Assembly (NCBI GenBank): GCA_016648135.1
Contig: JADDOH010002579.1
Location: forward strand, 62,001 to 126,000
Direction: 5' to 3'
Origin: Agrypnia vestita
Lineage: Eukaryota; Arthropoda; Insecta; Trichoptera; Phryganeidae
DNA: 64,000 nucleotides
The position numbers were made by a program, and so were the translations under genes. Below are positions 10,955 through 22,883 of the stretch, one piece after another (within the stretch, counting starts at the first letter, position 1; every line of letters starts with the position of its first letter). The notes under the pieces were generated by a model. That model was not told the DNA's origin. It made no database searches and saw only the letters and a program-made list of their open reading frames with translations.

Positions 10955-11290
10955 TTTTACTCCCTTTCTTTTAACTCGTAGCGTCTGCTTGTCTACTTGT
11001 CGTCTTGTCTGCTTATCTGACGAAAAAACTTTGAATCGATTTTCAACCCTTTTCCCGTGATTCAATCGAGCTGAAACTTTGCAAGTAGACTCGTGGCGAC
11101 GATCAAGAAGATCTATAAAATTTTCGTTAAAAAAAAATATAGTATAATTTTGAATTTTTCAAATTTTTAATGGTTTTTTCATATAACTCAGTAAGTTGTA
11201 TGGAGATTCCGACGCATATGGTAGACACGAAACCCGAAAATGAGAAAGGGATTATTGTAAAAACTTGGTTTTTATGGGTTTCTTTTTTTT
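10955..11290 (+). repeat. TTAC repeat, short form
   Basis: Complete short-form copy from TTTTTAC-TCCCTTTC to TTTTTATGGGTTTC. A SINE abuts its 3' end directly. Confidence 0.75.
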
Positions 11291-11468
11291 TAAATAAAGA
11301 TGCGAACATCGAATAGGTATGTATCACACCAATATTCTTTCTATTTTCAAACTAATCTGAACGCTTGTGCTATGAAAGAAGACTAGCTTACTGGATCGGA
11401 GTGAGGTTCGAACCCGCGACGTTTAAATCACGAGGCGAGAATCCTAACCACAAGACCAACAAGTTTCA
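11291..11468 (-). mobile_element. tRNA-derived SINE, copy 3
   Basis: Full-length reversed member. The B-box reads GGTTCGAACCTC on the minus strand, and the A-box region carries GTGGTTAGGATTC. Its tail lies against the end of the adjacent TTAC repeat, so the T-rich repeat end may have been the insertion site. Confidence 0.85.
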
Positions 11469-12639
11469 TTAGGTAGTACATATTATAAAATATACCTCAA
11501 AAGTTTGTATTCTACGTAGAGGATCTACTAGAAATAGGTCATTTATGAATGAACTGCTTTCTTCAGTTCATGTTCGTGTTCATTTCAATTTCAAAAATAA
11601 CCGTTCATTAGTTCAGTAGTCGTAAATACATTTGGAATTTCAACGGTATGGAATTTAAAGAAACTATTTTAATTAGTATATTAACTTTAATAATTCAGTT
11701 AATTAATATTGCAATTCAGTTTTGTTGATCGTTTTTTCATGTGTTGTAAAAATATTAAATGAATGAAAATGAATAGTTTTACTCGCCGCTAGTGGACAAA
11801 TAAATGGATAAAAATGACTGACCCTAACCCCAATCCCTTTTTCGTGGAAAAATGAACAAATAAAAATCATGCCTGACACACCTCCCCCCAATCAGTGATG
11901 ATTTTTAACGGACAAATTATCGATCTAAATCCCACTCCCTCTTCAAATATAGTTTTTGATGATTTAAAAATGAACGATTGAAACACTCGAATAAATGATA
12001 CGACGAACAATAGTTAATCAACCGAACAAAACATGCCATTACTAGAATCTACATCATTAGGTTAAACACAGAGAATTAACAACATTAAGTTGTACATGAG
12101 AATAGCGGGTTGTACAGAGCAAATTTTCAGGGTGTACCCAAATGAACACAATCGGGTTTGTATACGAAAATTAACAGCATCAATTAAATACGCGAAATTG
12201 ACAAAATTAGGTAATATTTGAGAATATAATAATATAATATAATAGTAACAATAATAATATAATATGTAGGTGGTATACAAAGAATTGACAGTAAAAAATT
12301 GGACACAAAATTTTGATTTTTTAATGTATTATTGTCAAAGACATCTGTTGCGTTCGCAACTAAGTGCCAAAAACACAGAAACGTTCGAATTCATTGAATT
12401 CCACTTTCTCTTGGGTCTCTCGAATCACCTCCAGAATGCCAGTGAATTGTATGGAATTTATCACTTTTGCCAAAGGTAGACACAATAAGACTCACGGTGC
12501 CTCCAAGTTTTAATAACGGCCGCATAATGGCTTCGACGCATTGTCGCCCATTGACTGCTACCAATCAGTCGGTGGAGAAGGGAAGACGGGGGGAACATAA
12601 TATAAATTCGTCCAATGTATATCGTCGATAAGTTTCAAA
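11469..12639. other. No recognisable feature
   Basis: AT-rich. Contains a short TAATAATA-rich stretch near 12215-12260. Nothing else recognised. Confidence 0.45.
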
Positions 12640-12900
12640 CAAAAACATCGTTTAAAATTTGTTGTATCTACGAGCGTGAAGTGGATTATGGCTGCCAGTA
12701 AAATTCTTCTCAATCTTTCTATCCAACGTGGCTGCTGCGGTGGTGAAGTTCGTTTCGAAGCCATCCAGCCAGTTCATGTTCGGTCTTCCTTGTATTTTAC
12801 TTCCCACGGGGTCGCTGCATATTTTTCTGGTTCCTGGTCTTCCATGACTTAACCGGTAAATTCTATCCACTACGATGGACTGCCCTGGTGGATGGAAGCC
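12640..12900 (-). pseudogene. Non-LTR retrotransposon C-terminal fragment
   Basis: The minus-strand frame 12870-12652 reads GSKIQGRPNMNWLDGFE followed by a DRKIEKNFTGSHNP-like stretch. This resembles the G-R--GRP---W-D block and the following W---A-DR-W segment found after the reverse transcriptase domain in insect LINEs. The match is partial and only about 70 codons long. Confidence 0.45.
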
Positions 12901-14149
12901 CCATGGACCATGTTGGCGCTATTGTACAGTATAAAGAGCAGCCTCTCGTTATAACTTCTTCGTGAGTTAATATCGTTAATTGAGCCAAATATAATGTTAT
13001 TTAGAATATTTCTTTAAATGAATGATTTTTCTTCTTTTTTCTTCTCGTTGTGATATAGGCATCTTCCATACCCTTCCATCCTTCCCTTTGTTTGCTTGTT
13101 GCAGCCATTTCTTACCCCACAATACCCGGCAATATCGTCAGCCCATCTCTTTTGAGGTCTTCCAACGCCTTTTTTATTCTCCCTTCAGAAATCTGGGAGT
13201 TCATATTTTCTTTATTTTTATCTTGTCTTATATATTTTAGCAGATATAGGTGTTTTATACTACAAGTTTACTTCGGGAGGTAAAATGTAATCTCTTTGAC
13301 GGAGAAAATTTTTGAGATATATTCGACCCGAAACAATCTTTGAGATGAGGATTTTGCTCCTATGAGATTTTTCGGAAAAATTTTTCGATTTTGATGGTCC
13401 ATCTCAGAAATTTGCCGTCTTGCAAGTTACTTCACTATTTTTGTACATCAAACATTAAATATAACTACTGACTTTATATGTTCGATTTGTTAATTGAATT
13501 TATACTTCGTAAGCAGCAAGTATTGCGGAACACGTCAACGCAACAATGTTATGCCTTATGTTTGTCTAACCCTTCAGAATATTAGTTGTAGAAATTCATG
13601 GTTTTACGTAATGCTTGTACAGATATGTCGAGCCTCACTGTTAAATCGAACAATATACATGTGCATTTTATTTTTGTCTCTGCGCATCTCTGAGTTTGCT
13701 TCCATTTCAAAACCAGTTACGTATTATAAAGATTTATCCGAAAAAATCTCTAAGATTTATCTCATGATGGATACGGATTTGACGTTCTTTGGGTGACAAC
13801 AGTTTCGCATAGCTTAACTAAGTCAAAAGATAAAAATACAATTTTCTTAACTTCTGCCGTGAAAGCACATAGTCTGGATACTTGAAATACACATAGCAAT
13901 TGTAAGTTATCACATAGTTGGAATGGCACTTATTATTGCTGATATTAATCTCATCCACTATAAATTGTCTTCCGCGGACGTCGGTCTCTAACAAATAAAA
14001 AATGAACTGAAGGTGCGTCCTTTTAGACTGGTATATATTTCGAATAGCTGTCAATACCTAGCCCATGATTGGTGCAAACATCTCAAGCAGCAATCGGACC
14101 AATGGCGTGAGTTTTGCGATCACGAAACAAAGATATTGCTTAGATATAT
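12901..14149. other. No recognisable gene
   Basis: Several short overlapping frames, with none conserved-looking. An open stretch at 13494-13796 (100 codons) has no motif. Confidence 0.4.
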
Positions 14150-14440
14150 ACAAAGATATTTATTTGGTAACACCCACTTTAGACCCAGCCCCCTCTCACT
14201 TCCTCTACCTCGTAGATTCCTGATCATTCTGTAGGAAAGTAAGTGCATGCTACACTTTGACAATATTAACACGCATGTGATAAATATTGGTGAAAGGTCA
14301 ACAGTACTATGATTGTGGTGTATAGTGTTGTGAACCTAGTAGTGTAGTGTTGGTCCTGACAAAGGTCTCGAAACCGGTAGACCTAAAATCTGGTAGTGGT
14401 TTAAACCAATTGAACTAACACTCTGTTAAAAATATTGCCT
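14150..14440 (+). mobile_element. Penelope-type terminal repeat, family A, copy 1
   Basis: One of the dispersed pieces of family A. Shared landmarks with the 59-kb copy are GGTAACACCCACTTTAGACC, CCCCTCTCACT and GATTCCTGAT. Then comes the GTCCTGAC-AAAG...TCTCGAAACCGGTAGACC core and a TGGT--AACTAACA-TCTGTTA end. The core (14356-14380) resembles a hammerhead box followed by GAA and the self-complementary ACCGGT; stem II is shortened in this copy. Assignment to Penelope-like elements is by analogy with family B. Confidence 0.55.
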
Positions 14441-15004
14441 TTTATATACTTGCGATTATGCCTACAAAATAAATAAATAAAGTTTGAATATTCAATATCT
14501 TTTTATCAACCTTCGCGTGGACTAACAGCGATAGAAAATATCAAGAAATTAAAATTTACTGTATGAACCAATCAACGATTTTTCCTTAAATGCCGTGGGA
14601 TTTTCAGAATTGGAAAAAGTTGCCGGGAAATTCCACTAATTAAAATTTTACGTTGGAGCTAATTGATTTTAATGCTAGCGGCAGGCCCGTTTTGGTGAAT
14701 ATCTAATTAGTTCCAAATGCGAAGTAAATTAATTCTTTTGTTCTGTTGTCAAACAATTACCATTTTCATAGCTTGTATTCGTTTCTCTATCAAGCAGAAA
14801 ATTTGTGTATCTGGTGCACACCATAGTAGTTTTTTAATGTGAAAACACATTTTGGTTAGATAAGATAGAGATTTCATAAAAAAACGATTTCATTCATTTA
14901 CTTGGGTTATAATTTGCTATTTATTAATTTCACCAACTCTTTTGGCACTTTGGCCGCTTTTTATATTATTTGTGAACAAAGAATTCCTACTCATCCGAGG
15001 GTGT
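14441..15004. other. No recognisable feature
   Basis: AT-rich with AATAAATAAA near 14470. Nothing recognised. Confidence 0.45.
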
Positions 15005-15211
15005 ACGACCTGTCACGCGTGTGCATGGAGGATTCGTCACCTTCGCTGCTTCCCGCTGATGTCACTCGGGCCCCGTGCCCGCCTGCGACAGTGTAGTACT
15101 GGGGCGAAGACCTCGCCGTCCTCGTGTTGCTGGGTGAACTTCTGACGAATCCGCGGCTGTATGCGTTGATGGTCTGCTCGGGACAGTGGCTGTGTGTGAG
15201 GTAACCCCACA
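15005..15211 (-). mobile_element. LTR-1 fragment, 5' part
   Basis: On the minus strand it opens TGTGGGGTTACCTCACACA, then CACAGCCACTGTCCCGAGCA and ACCATCAACGCATACAGCC, matching the start of the LTR-1 copies at 890 and 36720. The downstream half with the TATA box is absent or too diverged. This copy gives the clearest 5' terminus (TGTGGGG) of the family. Confidence 0.5.
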
Positions 15212-15261
15212 AAATAAAGAAAAATAAGTTATTAAAGCAATAAAATCCGAAATCTTCAATA

Positions 15262-15480
15262 TAGAAGTATGAGATCTTGCATCTCATAATTCAGGGAAAG
15301 ATTACCGGAAGTCGGGCCCTGGAAAAAGGAGAAAATCATGGCTTGATGATCCTGAGACAGTGGTCTGGCCAGTCTCCTGTGAACAAAATTCTCGTAGTCA
15401 AAATGATACCAAATGTCCATACGTCGACGTCATATACGAAAAGAAGAAGTATGCTAATGTCAAATCCATCAATAATATAA
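15262..15480 (+). pseudogene. LINE C-terminal tail fragment
   Basis: Plus-strand translation gives LHLIIQGKITGSRALEKGE and then LRQWSGQSPVNK, with VVKMIPNVHT before a K-rich end. This is the LQLI-QGK--G-RG-GRR--SWL-NLRQW block that follows the reverse transcriptase in one insect LINE family. Related pieces lie at 32690-33028 and 58290-58625. Confidence 0.6.
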
Positions 15481-15523
15481 ATATATCGTAACGAGGCTAA
15501 AAAGCAATTAAGCACTCATATCA

Positions 15524-16050
15524 AGTGACAGTTGTTCGAAATGATTACAATACTATACGGCCTAGCGTAATCTACGACTTTCGGGAAGCATCGAGAAACA
15601 TCTATTTCTCGTAAGCACTAGGATCGCCTGGACTCGATATCAGCATTAGCCAATATAAATAGGACCGCACAAGGGATTAAGGGTTGTTGTTTTTAGCACG
15701 CTTGACAGCGATAATAGAGGCGAAGGCAGCCCTTCGGGCCAGGGAGGCCAAGCGAGTGGTAATTCGACAGCGAGTGATCTGGAAAGTGCTAACGTAGCGA
15801 AATTAATCGGAGCGAATAATATGCGGAAATTGGATGGAATGTTCTAGTGAATATAGTAATAAAGCGATTTTAGTGTCTATTTACGAGTGATAAATTTACG
15901 AAATAGTTTAATTTAAATAATAGCGTTAAGTTGAATGGTGCTAATGACTTTGTACGTTTGTTTAATCAATTAATCAGTAATTTATAAATTCGTTATTAAA
16001 TTCTAGCTTTTTCATTAATTCCTTCCGCAGCCACGATATGTGACAATATT
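15524..16050 (+). mobile_element. Possible Gypsy-type solo LTR
   Basis: It starts AGTGACAGTTG, the terminus seen in 17.6/297-type Gypsy elements. It carries a TATA box (CAATATAAATAGGACC, about 15651), an AATAAAG (about 15860) and ends near ATGTGACAAT. No internal coding sequence and no clear target duplication adjoin it. A host promoter with a 5' untranslated exon is the alternative. Confidence 0.4.
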
Positions 16051-16814
16051 AATTTCAAAACTTGTCGAAATTTGTATAAACCACATTTTTAACGTCAACC
16101 TGTTTCGATATTCAATTTTTTCTTCGAGACGGACGAACACTTCGTCATAGTTTGACGATTCCGATGAAGATGCAGTATTTGCTGGTGTGTTTAAGTTACA
16201 TATTTATTATGTCAAACTATAAAGCTGTAAATATAAAAGTGTATACCGTAACATTGTGTCTCTTGGACACAGTTTTATTTGCTCCCGGCATCTTGGACAC
16301 TAATAATTGATCATTATTGGACACTGGACATGGTTATTAAAGAAGTTTGCTACTGAGATTATTCGTAAGTCCCCCGGGTCCGATTGGCAATGCACATCGC
16401 GGTCCACGGCAGCGTGTTCCTTAAAGCCAAGTGCTGTTTTTAAGTGCAGTTGGAATAGCCCCCGGAAGTGCATTACGGATGCAACTTCGCCGTTCAAGCG
16501 GCGATCTGCATTCATATTATATTCAACAGCGAGACGGTTCAAATGCACCAGATTTTCAAAATCAAAATGCCAAAGGATCAACACACAAATTGCAATTATT
16601 ATGTAGCTCTTAATTTCTTCTGATGAATCGATAATTTCTTTATGCATCTAAATAGTATCCAAGATTTCTGTGGTATTAGGATCAAGGCAACAGGAGACAA
16701 ATGAATCTTTTAAAGTCAATAAAACTTTTACTATTTACAAAAAGTCCCTGAACACAAACGTATCTAGAATACTTCTGTAACTCATTAATTTTGCCCTAGT
16801 CATTCGAGAATCTT
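16051..16814. other. No recognised feature
   Basis: A GC-richer stretch at 16370-16520 has open frames on both strands (100-115 codons) with no recognisable motif. Nothing else seen. Confidence 0.4.
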
Positions 16815-17040
16815 TCACTTGTCTGTGGAACACCTTTTATTCGTCTGCCTGAATTTTTGCCCATCTGTGGAACAACTCTGTATTACACCGTTTCTTATCA
16901 CTGAATCGCTATTGAGAATACTACGTAGGTACCTCACTCGCTTGCATGTCGTTATCGCTTTCGGTCCGTTTCGCTTTCTATAGTCTTGCTTATCAAAACT
17001 AACCATTGCTTCGTACGTGTTTTTCGCATAATTTATAACC
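16815..17040 (-). pseudogene. LINE reverse-transcriptase fragment
   Basis: The minus-strand frame reads TTCKRVRYLRSILNSDSVI, matching the --F-YLGS-L--DG-- block that lies C-terminal to the catalytic YADD in RTE/R1-like LINEs. It is about 60 codons long and isolated from other pieces. Confidence 0.5.
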
Positions 17041-17096
17041 GCTCGAGTTTTAGATCATTCCGGCTTATTTTATTGCATAACGAGCATTCTTCTTGA

Positions 17097-17625
17097 TTAC
17101 TCCCTTTATATTAACTCGTGGCGTCTGCTTGCTTGCCATCAACAAAAACGATCCGATTTTAGACCCTTTTTCCGTGATCCAATCGAGCTGAAACTTGGCA
17201 AGTAGACTTGTGGCGACGATCAAGAAGATCTATCAAATTTTAGTTAAAAAAAAATAATTATAGTATGATTTCGGAATTTTAGAAATTTTATCGGTTTTTT
17301 CAAATTGGAATCATTAGAAAAGTTTGATTACGGCGGCCCGATAACGTCGCGGAATATTTTCTAAATTTGAATTACTCCGTCGTCATGCATAATAGGTACT
17401 TCACTACGAATATCGAAAATCTAAATTGACTGACAAATGTTTTTAGAATTTAATCTTCAATGCATGAAGTGTCTTATCAAAGCTCAAAACAGCTGACATT
17501 TTAGAAATATATTAAACTACTGTAAGTTTAGTGTTATGTTATATGTTTTAATTCGTCTTTAATAATTGTTATATTTTACAATGAAAGAGTATAATAAAAA
17601 AAAGGTTTTTATGAGTTACTTTATT
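17097..17625 (+). repeat. TTAC repeat, long form
   Basis: Full-length long form from GATTAC-TCCCTTTATATTAA to ATGAG-TTACTTT, closely matching the 4039 and 20945 copies throughout. Confidence 0.8.
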
Positions 17626-18482
17626 TCATAATCTTGTTTGTATATACTGTCTTACGGTTTTACTTTCAAACTTAAACCCTTCGACAACTTAAAACAAAAT
17701 TTTGCACAGTTACTTTTTAGGAACATGTGCTAAACATAGACACCATCGCCCTTCCAAGTCCCCCCACTCACTCATCACGATATAACTATCTTTTATATTG
17801 AATGTTATCATCCACTTAAAAATTTGCGAAATATTTTTTTAGGATTCTGAATATGTACTCTTTCTTTTAACTACGGCAAACCATCCCGCTTTCACCAACG
17901 AAATGTGACATTATCCACCATGGAATGAAGGTCTTCATAATTATTTCATATATTCTCTCATCTAATGTTACCCCACTGCCATGTATTGCCATACACATGT
18001 ATTGCCATGCCAGAATTTTGTGATTTTGTCAATCCAGCGTGTTTTATGGCGTTTCTACTTTTCCCTCAGGCACCAACTGGATGACTGCATTCATTTCCAG
18101 CAATTGTCCGATTTTCAAGCGATGTGGCCTGCCCAATGTCATTTTATTTTCTCGGCATATTTAACTCATTATATTGAATACCACCCATTCAATTTTTAAA
18201 CACTTTTTACGAGCCTTGTGCCAAACACAGATTCCCCCTTCTGATATAAATACGTACTATAATGAACACCATTTTAATTTTGGTCAGTTGCATAGAATCC
18301 TGAGCAGTCACACAACCTCTCAGTCTCACGCTATATTTGCGTGGATCGAATTTTGAATATATATTTATTATTGTGGTAAAATAAAGCCACCCTGTTCCCA
18401 TTCTCGTAAACCTTATTTTTAATTATACATATAGTTAACCCTTTTATGAATAAATATTCCTGTTTCCTGTCATTAAAAATTG
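17626..18482. other. No recognisable feature
   Basis: AT-rich with short unconvincing frames. Nothing recognised. Confidence 0.45.
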
Positions 18483-18623
18483 TGTAGCTTGTTGGTGTAG
18501 TAGTTATGATGCTTGCCTAGATTTCATTTTTATAGCACAGACTTTTGGCTTAGTTTGAGAGTAGTAAAAATATTGATGCGACACGTATTCCGTGTTCGCA
18601 TCTCTATTTTTATTTAAAAAAAC
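18483..18623 (+). mobile_element. tRNA-derived SINE, copy 4, internally deleted
   Basis: The A-box half (TAGCTTGTTGGTGTAGTAGT) is joined directly to the body (TTTTTATAGCACAGACTTTT). The B-box segment of about 50 bases is missing. The tail is ATCTCTATTTTTATTTAAAA. Confidence 0.75.
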
Positions 18624-18829
18624 GTTTAAAGACAGTAACATTAATGAAATGTTTAGGGAGAATGAAAACATTGTCACGAGATTGCCTAAGTGTGCAATAA
18701 ATGATTCACGAAAGATTCAATTGATTCTTTAGTTGTCACCAAGTGGAAGAACAAGAAACCAACTGGAGAACCGTCCTTTATTTCATACTAATTTCGTAAA
18801 TCACTTATCTGTGGAACACTTTATACTAG

Positions 18830-19480
18830 TGATGGGTCCGCTCTGTACTCACTACTACAATGTAGTACTACATTACGTCGAAGTGCACACTTCGCACGAT
18901 TTGAAGTGTAGTGCACACTACAAACTACAAACACTAAAGTTATTGAAAGTATAAACTTTAAATAGTACACTTCATTTCAAAGCGAACACTACAAAGTACA
19001 CACACTTCAATGTTATCGAAAGTATGAGAAATATCTTTTAATACTTTAGATAAATGAAGAAATCTCTGGAAACTGTAACAACCCCCCCCCCCATGGTCTG
19101 AAATCTGGCTGGCGACCTTTTTTTTTTTGTTTAGGTCGCCAAATGTTACTTTTGAGAAAATATCCTCATTTATCTTAAATATTTTTCTCGTAGACCTTTT
19201 TTTTTTTTAGCTCGCCAAATTTTTATTTGGGAAAAAAATACTTCACTTCATTTAAATTTACTTCACTAGAACTACAATTACTTCATTTCATTACTTCACT
19301 TCATTAATATTACAATTACTTCATTACTTCACTTCATTTCGTAGTACTACAATTACTTCACTTCAAGTAGTTTTTACTACAATTGTAGTGTACACTTTGT
19401 AGTCTTCAAACTGATGAACGTGTGTGTGTTGTAGTCTTCATTTTGAAATGTAGTTTTTCCTTTCGCTACTTTACACAAGT
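18830..19480. repeat. ACTAC/GTAGT inverted low-complexity element
   Basis: Begins AGTGATGGGTCCG, then is dominated by ACTACA, TGTAGT, ACTTCA and TGAAGTG words on both strands, with two GGCGACCTTTTTTTTT / GCTCGCCAAA stretches in the middle. The left half is roughly complementary to the right half. An AGTGATGGG start recalls hAT-type MITEs, but I find no matching CCCATCACT end or 8-bp target duplication. Confidence 0.4.
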
Positions 19481-19481
19481 C

Positions 19482-19494
19482 TTCCAGAACATTC
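19482..19494. promoter_or_regulatory. Three-unit heat-shock-element motif
   Basis: TTC-CA-GAA-CA-TTC in correct 5-bp phase, matching the heat shock factor consensus for three units. No promoter is seen beside it; it may be chance. Confidence 0.3.
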
Positions 19495-19924
19495 GCACGT
19501 ATGTCATCGAAATTATTCACTGCATAACATCTGTATTTATTAGGACACCGCTTTCGCTTGTATTCGTTTCTACGTAATCGCCGAACTGTTACGTGTAGCG
19601 GCTATGTCGCCTTTTATTTATTTATTTTATTTTGGGGAAAATTAACATAAAAATCAACAATCTTAACAAATATGAAATAATGGTTTTTAAAATTATGCCA
19701 ATTACAAATTTTCCACTGAATATAGTAATTTACTTTAACTTACTTTAACAGCGAGTGGAACGTTTATTATTTATTTTTATTATTTTTTATTTACGGAACG
19801 TCTTTTTGCGCGCTTTCGGATGTGATCGACTTACTTTTCAGTAATTTGTAATGATTCTAAAACGTGTGTGCTGGAAAATCCCGGATTTTGTGTAATTCTT
19901 TCCATTTCTAGAGTTTAATATAAA

Positions 19925-20580
19925 ATAGAGTCTTATGACAATTCCGATTATAATAATTGTGATATTGTCCATCCATCCGTCCGTCCGTCTTCGTGTAACA
20001 TCCGTAACATCTTTATTTTATTTATTCTAAATTATTTTTTACAAAGAAAAGGTAAAGGTAGTTTCTTAACTAGACTAGTTTGTTCTAAAGCAACTACCTG
20101 TATTGTTTTTGAAATTTAGTTAATAATAAGTGTGTAATAATTATAAAGTGCACTTAACAAATTCACTCCAGATAGAGATAAAATCAAAACATATTTAGAG
20201 AAGGTATTCGAATTATAATACACACAAAAACGATTCATACTAGAATCTAGGCTGTCACATTTGATACATTGCTTTCGTTTTTAAGTCTACTTACATTTAG
20301 TACCCACTTTGTTAACTTCTGTTTAAATGAATGTTTGACTTTTAACCCTTTAATGTCCGATGGCAATATTTTGTACATTCTTGGAGTACAAAAGATGAAA
20401 AATATATTATTAAAACATTTTTCTTCTTTTGTTTTTTCTTTTTTTCCTGTTTTTTTCTTTGTTTCCTTCCTTTTTATTCTTTTTTTTATGAACAATTAAA
20501 CACTTATTATTTTTGAACCGACATGTAAATGTACCTTCATTTTGACGGATTACATCTAGTATATTAAAACTACTGTACAT
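19925..20580 (-). pseudogene. LINE 3' end (CR1/Jockey-like C-terminus plus 3' UTR)
   Basis: On the minus strand the frame near 20420-20250 reads RMYKILPSDIKGLKVKHSFK followed by KLTKWVLN, the typical last segment of CR1/Jockey-type LINE proteins (R-YN-LP--IK--- then FK--LK-WL). Downstream lie a 3' untranslated region and an AATAAATAAAATAAA stretch (about 20015-20040), ending in a GGACGGATGG microsatellite. A related 3' end lies at 61860-62270. The 5' part of the element is absent. Confidence 0.55.
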
Positions 20581-20944
20581 ATTTAAAGAGCATGACTTTC
20601 AAGGTTAACGTGTGCTCGACCTTCACTGATGAATAGGGCAAACTTGCCAGTACGCCAAGCGTGTATTACGTGCACAATACAGCTGGGAAACGCTGTGAAT
20701 ATGAAAACACCGCTTTTTTATTGCTGAATAATATAAATAAGTACCGCGCAGTTAGGAAATAAAACCTTTGCCGTATTATTAAGGCGAATTTGACAGCTGG
20801 ACGGGTGTCGAGAAATGTTTAGAAAATGGTAATGCAGGAAACTTCACGGCAATGGCGTCTAGCTTCACGGGACTCCTATTAGGAGCTGTCGTATAATATG
20901 TCCATTGTACACGCTGGTGCCTGAGAATTCGACTGGTGCGAGGA
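20581..20944. other. No recognisable feature
   Basis: Nothing recognised. Confidence 0.45.
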
Positions 20945-21468
20945 ATTTTTACTCCCTTTATATTAACCCGTGTCAGAAAACCTTTGGATCGATTTTTGAC
21001 CATTTTCCCGTGATCCAATCGAGCTGAAACATGGCAAGTAGACTCGTGGCGACAATCAAGAAGATCTATCAAATTTTCTTTAAAAAAATAATTATTATAG
21101 TATAATTTGGGATTTTTAGAAATTTTATTGGCTTTTTCAAATTGGAATCATTAGAAAAGTTTGATTAGCAACGGCGGTCCGATAACGTCGCGGAATATTT
21201 TCTAAATTTGAATTACTCCGTCGGTATACATAATAGGTACTTCAGTACGAATGTCGAAAATTTAAATTGACTTACAAATGTTTTTAGAATTTAATCTTCA
21301 AAGCATGAAGTGTCTTATCAAAGCTCAAAACATCTGACATTTTAGAAATATATTAAATTACTGCAAGTTTAGTGTTATGTTATATGTTTTAATTCGTCTT
21401 TAATTGTTGTTATATTTTACAAAGAAAAGGAGTGTAATAAAAACTTGGTTTTTATGGGTTACTTTTTT
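20945..21468 (+). repeat. TTAC repeat, long form, best-preserved copy
   Basis: Complete from TTTTTAC-TCCC to ATGGG-TTACTTTT, with no insertion. Its uninterrupted TTAATATAAAGGG-equivalent junction shows the pre-insertion state of the mariner target at 4581. Confidence 0.8.
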
Positions 21469-21659
21469 GTATTTTGTTTTTGCCTCTTTATTCTCAAATT
21501 TCCCATACAACGCATTAAAGTGGTTGATTTATTCATAGTTTGCTAAATCGTACAAAGTAACTGAAATGGAAGTTAGTTTGTGATACTTTTTAGATAGATT
21601 TTTAAATATATTATGAGTCGAAAATATTGTGACATACTTACTTTTACACACCACCGTTT

Positions 21660-21735
21660 CCCCGTGGGGGTTGGCAGAGAGGATAGAGCGCCGCACTCTT
21701 CTGTCCTGGCATACAAATTATGTAATTATTATTTA
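21660..21735 (-). pseudogene. LINE C-terminal end fragment
   Basis: Short copy of the extreme C-terminus also seen at 22424-22690 (CQDR-RRSILSA-PHGET). Only about 25 codons are present. Confidence 0.55.
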
Positions 21736-21834
21736 TATAAATTATAATTGTGTCACCACAAAATAAATTTGCTATATTTAAAGAAACAGTAAGTTATTAT
21801 TAATTAAGATAAATTTATAATATGATGTGTATTT

Positions 21835-22215
21835 TTTGAAGGTGTTGGTGTGTAAATTATACTATGGTTGTGGTGTATAGTGATATTTACATACTTGTGT
21901 AGTGGTGGTACTGACGAAGAAATGGGTTACGTCTCGAAACCAGTAAACAAAAAGTAATTTTTGGTGGTTATATACCATAAAACCATATAACAACATAACT
22001 AACATTTTGTTCAAATGTCTGACCACAAAGTTAATGTTTTAAATGTTAATAGTGGGTTATTATTAATCAAGATAAAAGTCTCGCAGAGACGAAGCTAGTT
22101 GTATGAGAAACGTGCTTGGAAGTCTTTACAGGGTGGCCCGATGCTTATGATCTGTACGAGCTGGCTTGAGTGATCACTTTACACAATGCAACGTTCGCCA
22201 ATACCGCGTTCATCA
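21835..22215 (+). mobile_element. Penelope-type terminal repeat, family A, copy 2
   Basis: Contains GTGGTGTATAGTG, the core TACTGACGAAGAAAT...GTCTCGAAACCAGTA (21911-21944), then AACTAACATTTTGTTCAAATG, ACAAAGTTAATG and a block running through GAAACGTGCTTGGAAGTCTT to GCTGGCTTGAGTGATCACTT. That last block recurs reversed at 39280-39450, in part at 40845-40920, and faintly at 56595-56645. Boundaries are approximate. Confidence 0.55.
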
Positions 22216-22423
22216 AGTATTACTTCAAAAAGTAATGTAAAAAATAAACGCACATTTATCGGCACTGAACTCAATCAAATGTGTGGCAATAATAATTAAT
22301 ACTGATTCGTAGAGAAAAAAAAGTTTCATATATTTGGGAAAGGACCTAACAGGTCCCATAAACGATCTATTGAAAAAATTTCACTTCGTAAAAATGTACT
22401 AAAATTGACGTATTTCCTTACTT

Positions 22424-22690
22424 ACCATCACACCGTTTCCCCGTGGGGATAGGCAGAGAGGATAGAGCGCCGCACTCTTCTGTCCTGACATACAAAACTC
22501 GCCTTGTCCACATTCGTATATTCTCGCATGCAAACTCGTCGGTTGTCGAGGCTTCTGACGGGACCATCTTACAGTATCTGGTTAATCTGGTCGTGCCACG
22601 GTCTTTCTGGCGCATCAACACTTGTATTATATATATTTCCTACCATTCTTTCCTCATTCATTCGCTCAACGTGCCCAAACCATCTGAGTT
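22424..22690 (-). pseudogene. LINE C-terminal fragment
   Basis: Minus-strand translation runs FGHVERMNEERM, then a GPVRSLDNRRVCMRE stretch and finally FVCQDRRVRRSILSAYPHGE, ending at 22430. This is the standard C-terminal end of a common insect LINE family, whose more N-terminal part is seen at 38893-39285. One stop is visible in the middle. It is isolated and truncated at its 5' side. Confidence 0.7.
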
Positions 22691-22883
22691 ACCCTTTTTT
22701 AATTCTAATAATTACGCTAAGATCAGTTTTATTTTAATTCATAATATTTCCATTCTTTACTCTAGACGTTTGGAGTTGCCACATAGAAAAATATCAAAAT
22801 AAAATGGAACGAGATGTTTTTGTTGAATTTTTGTTGTTTATGAAGATACCTTGCTAAACAGTTACATTTATGGTTGGTTCGTG

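Noticed and set aside
16307..16647. Overlapping 99- to 115-codon frames on both strands
   Set aside because: They are mutually antisense, and no family motif is seen in either.
18830..19480. A hAT-type MITE, from the AGTGATGGG start
   Set aside because: No matching terminal repeat or 8-bp target duplication was found, so I left it as an unclassified inverted low-complexity element.
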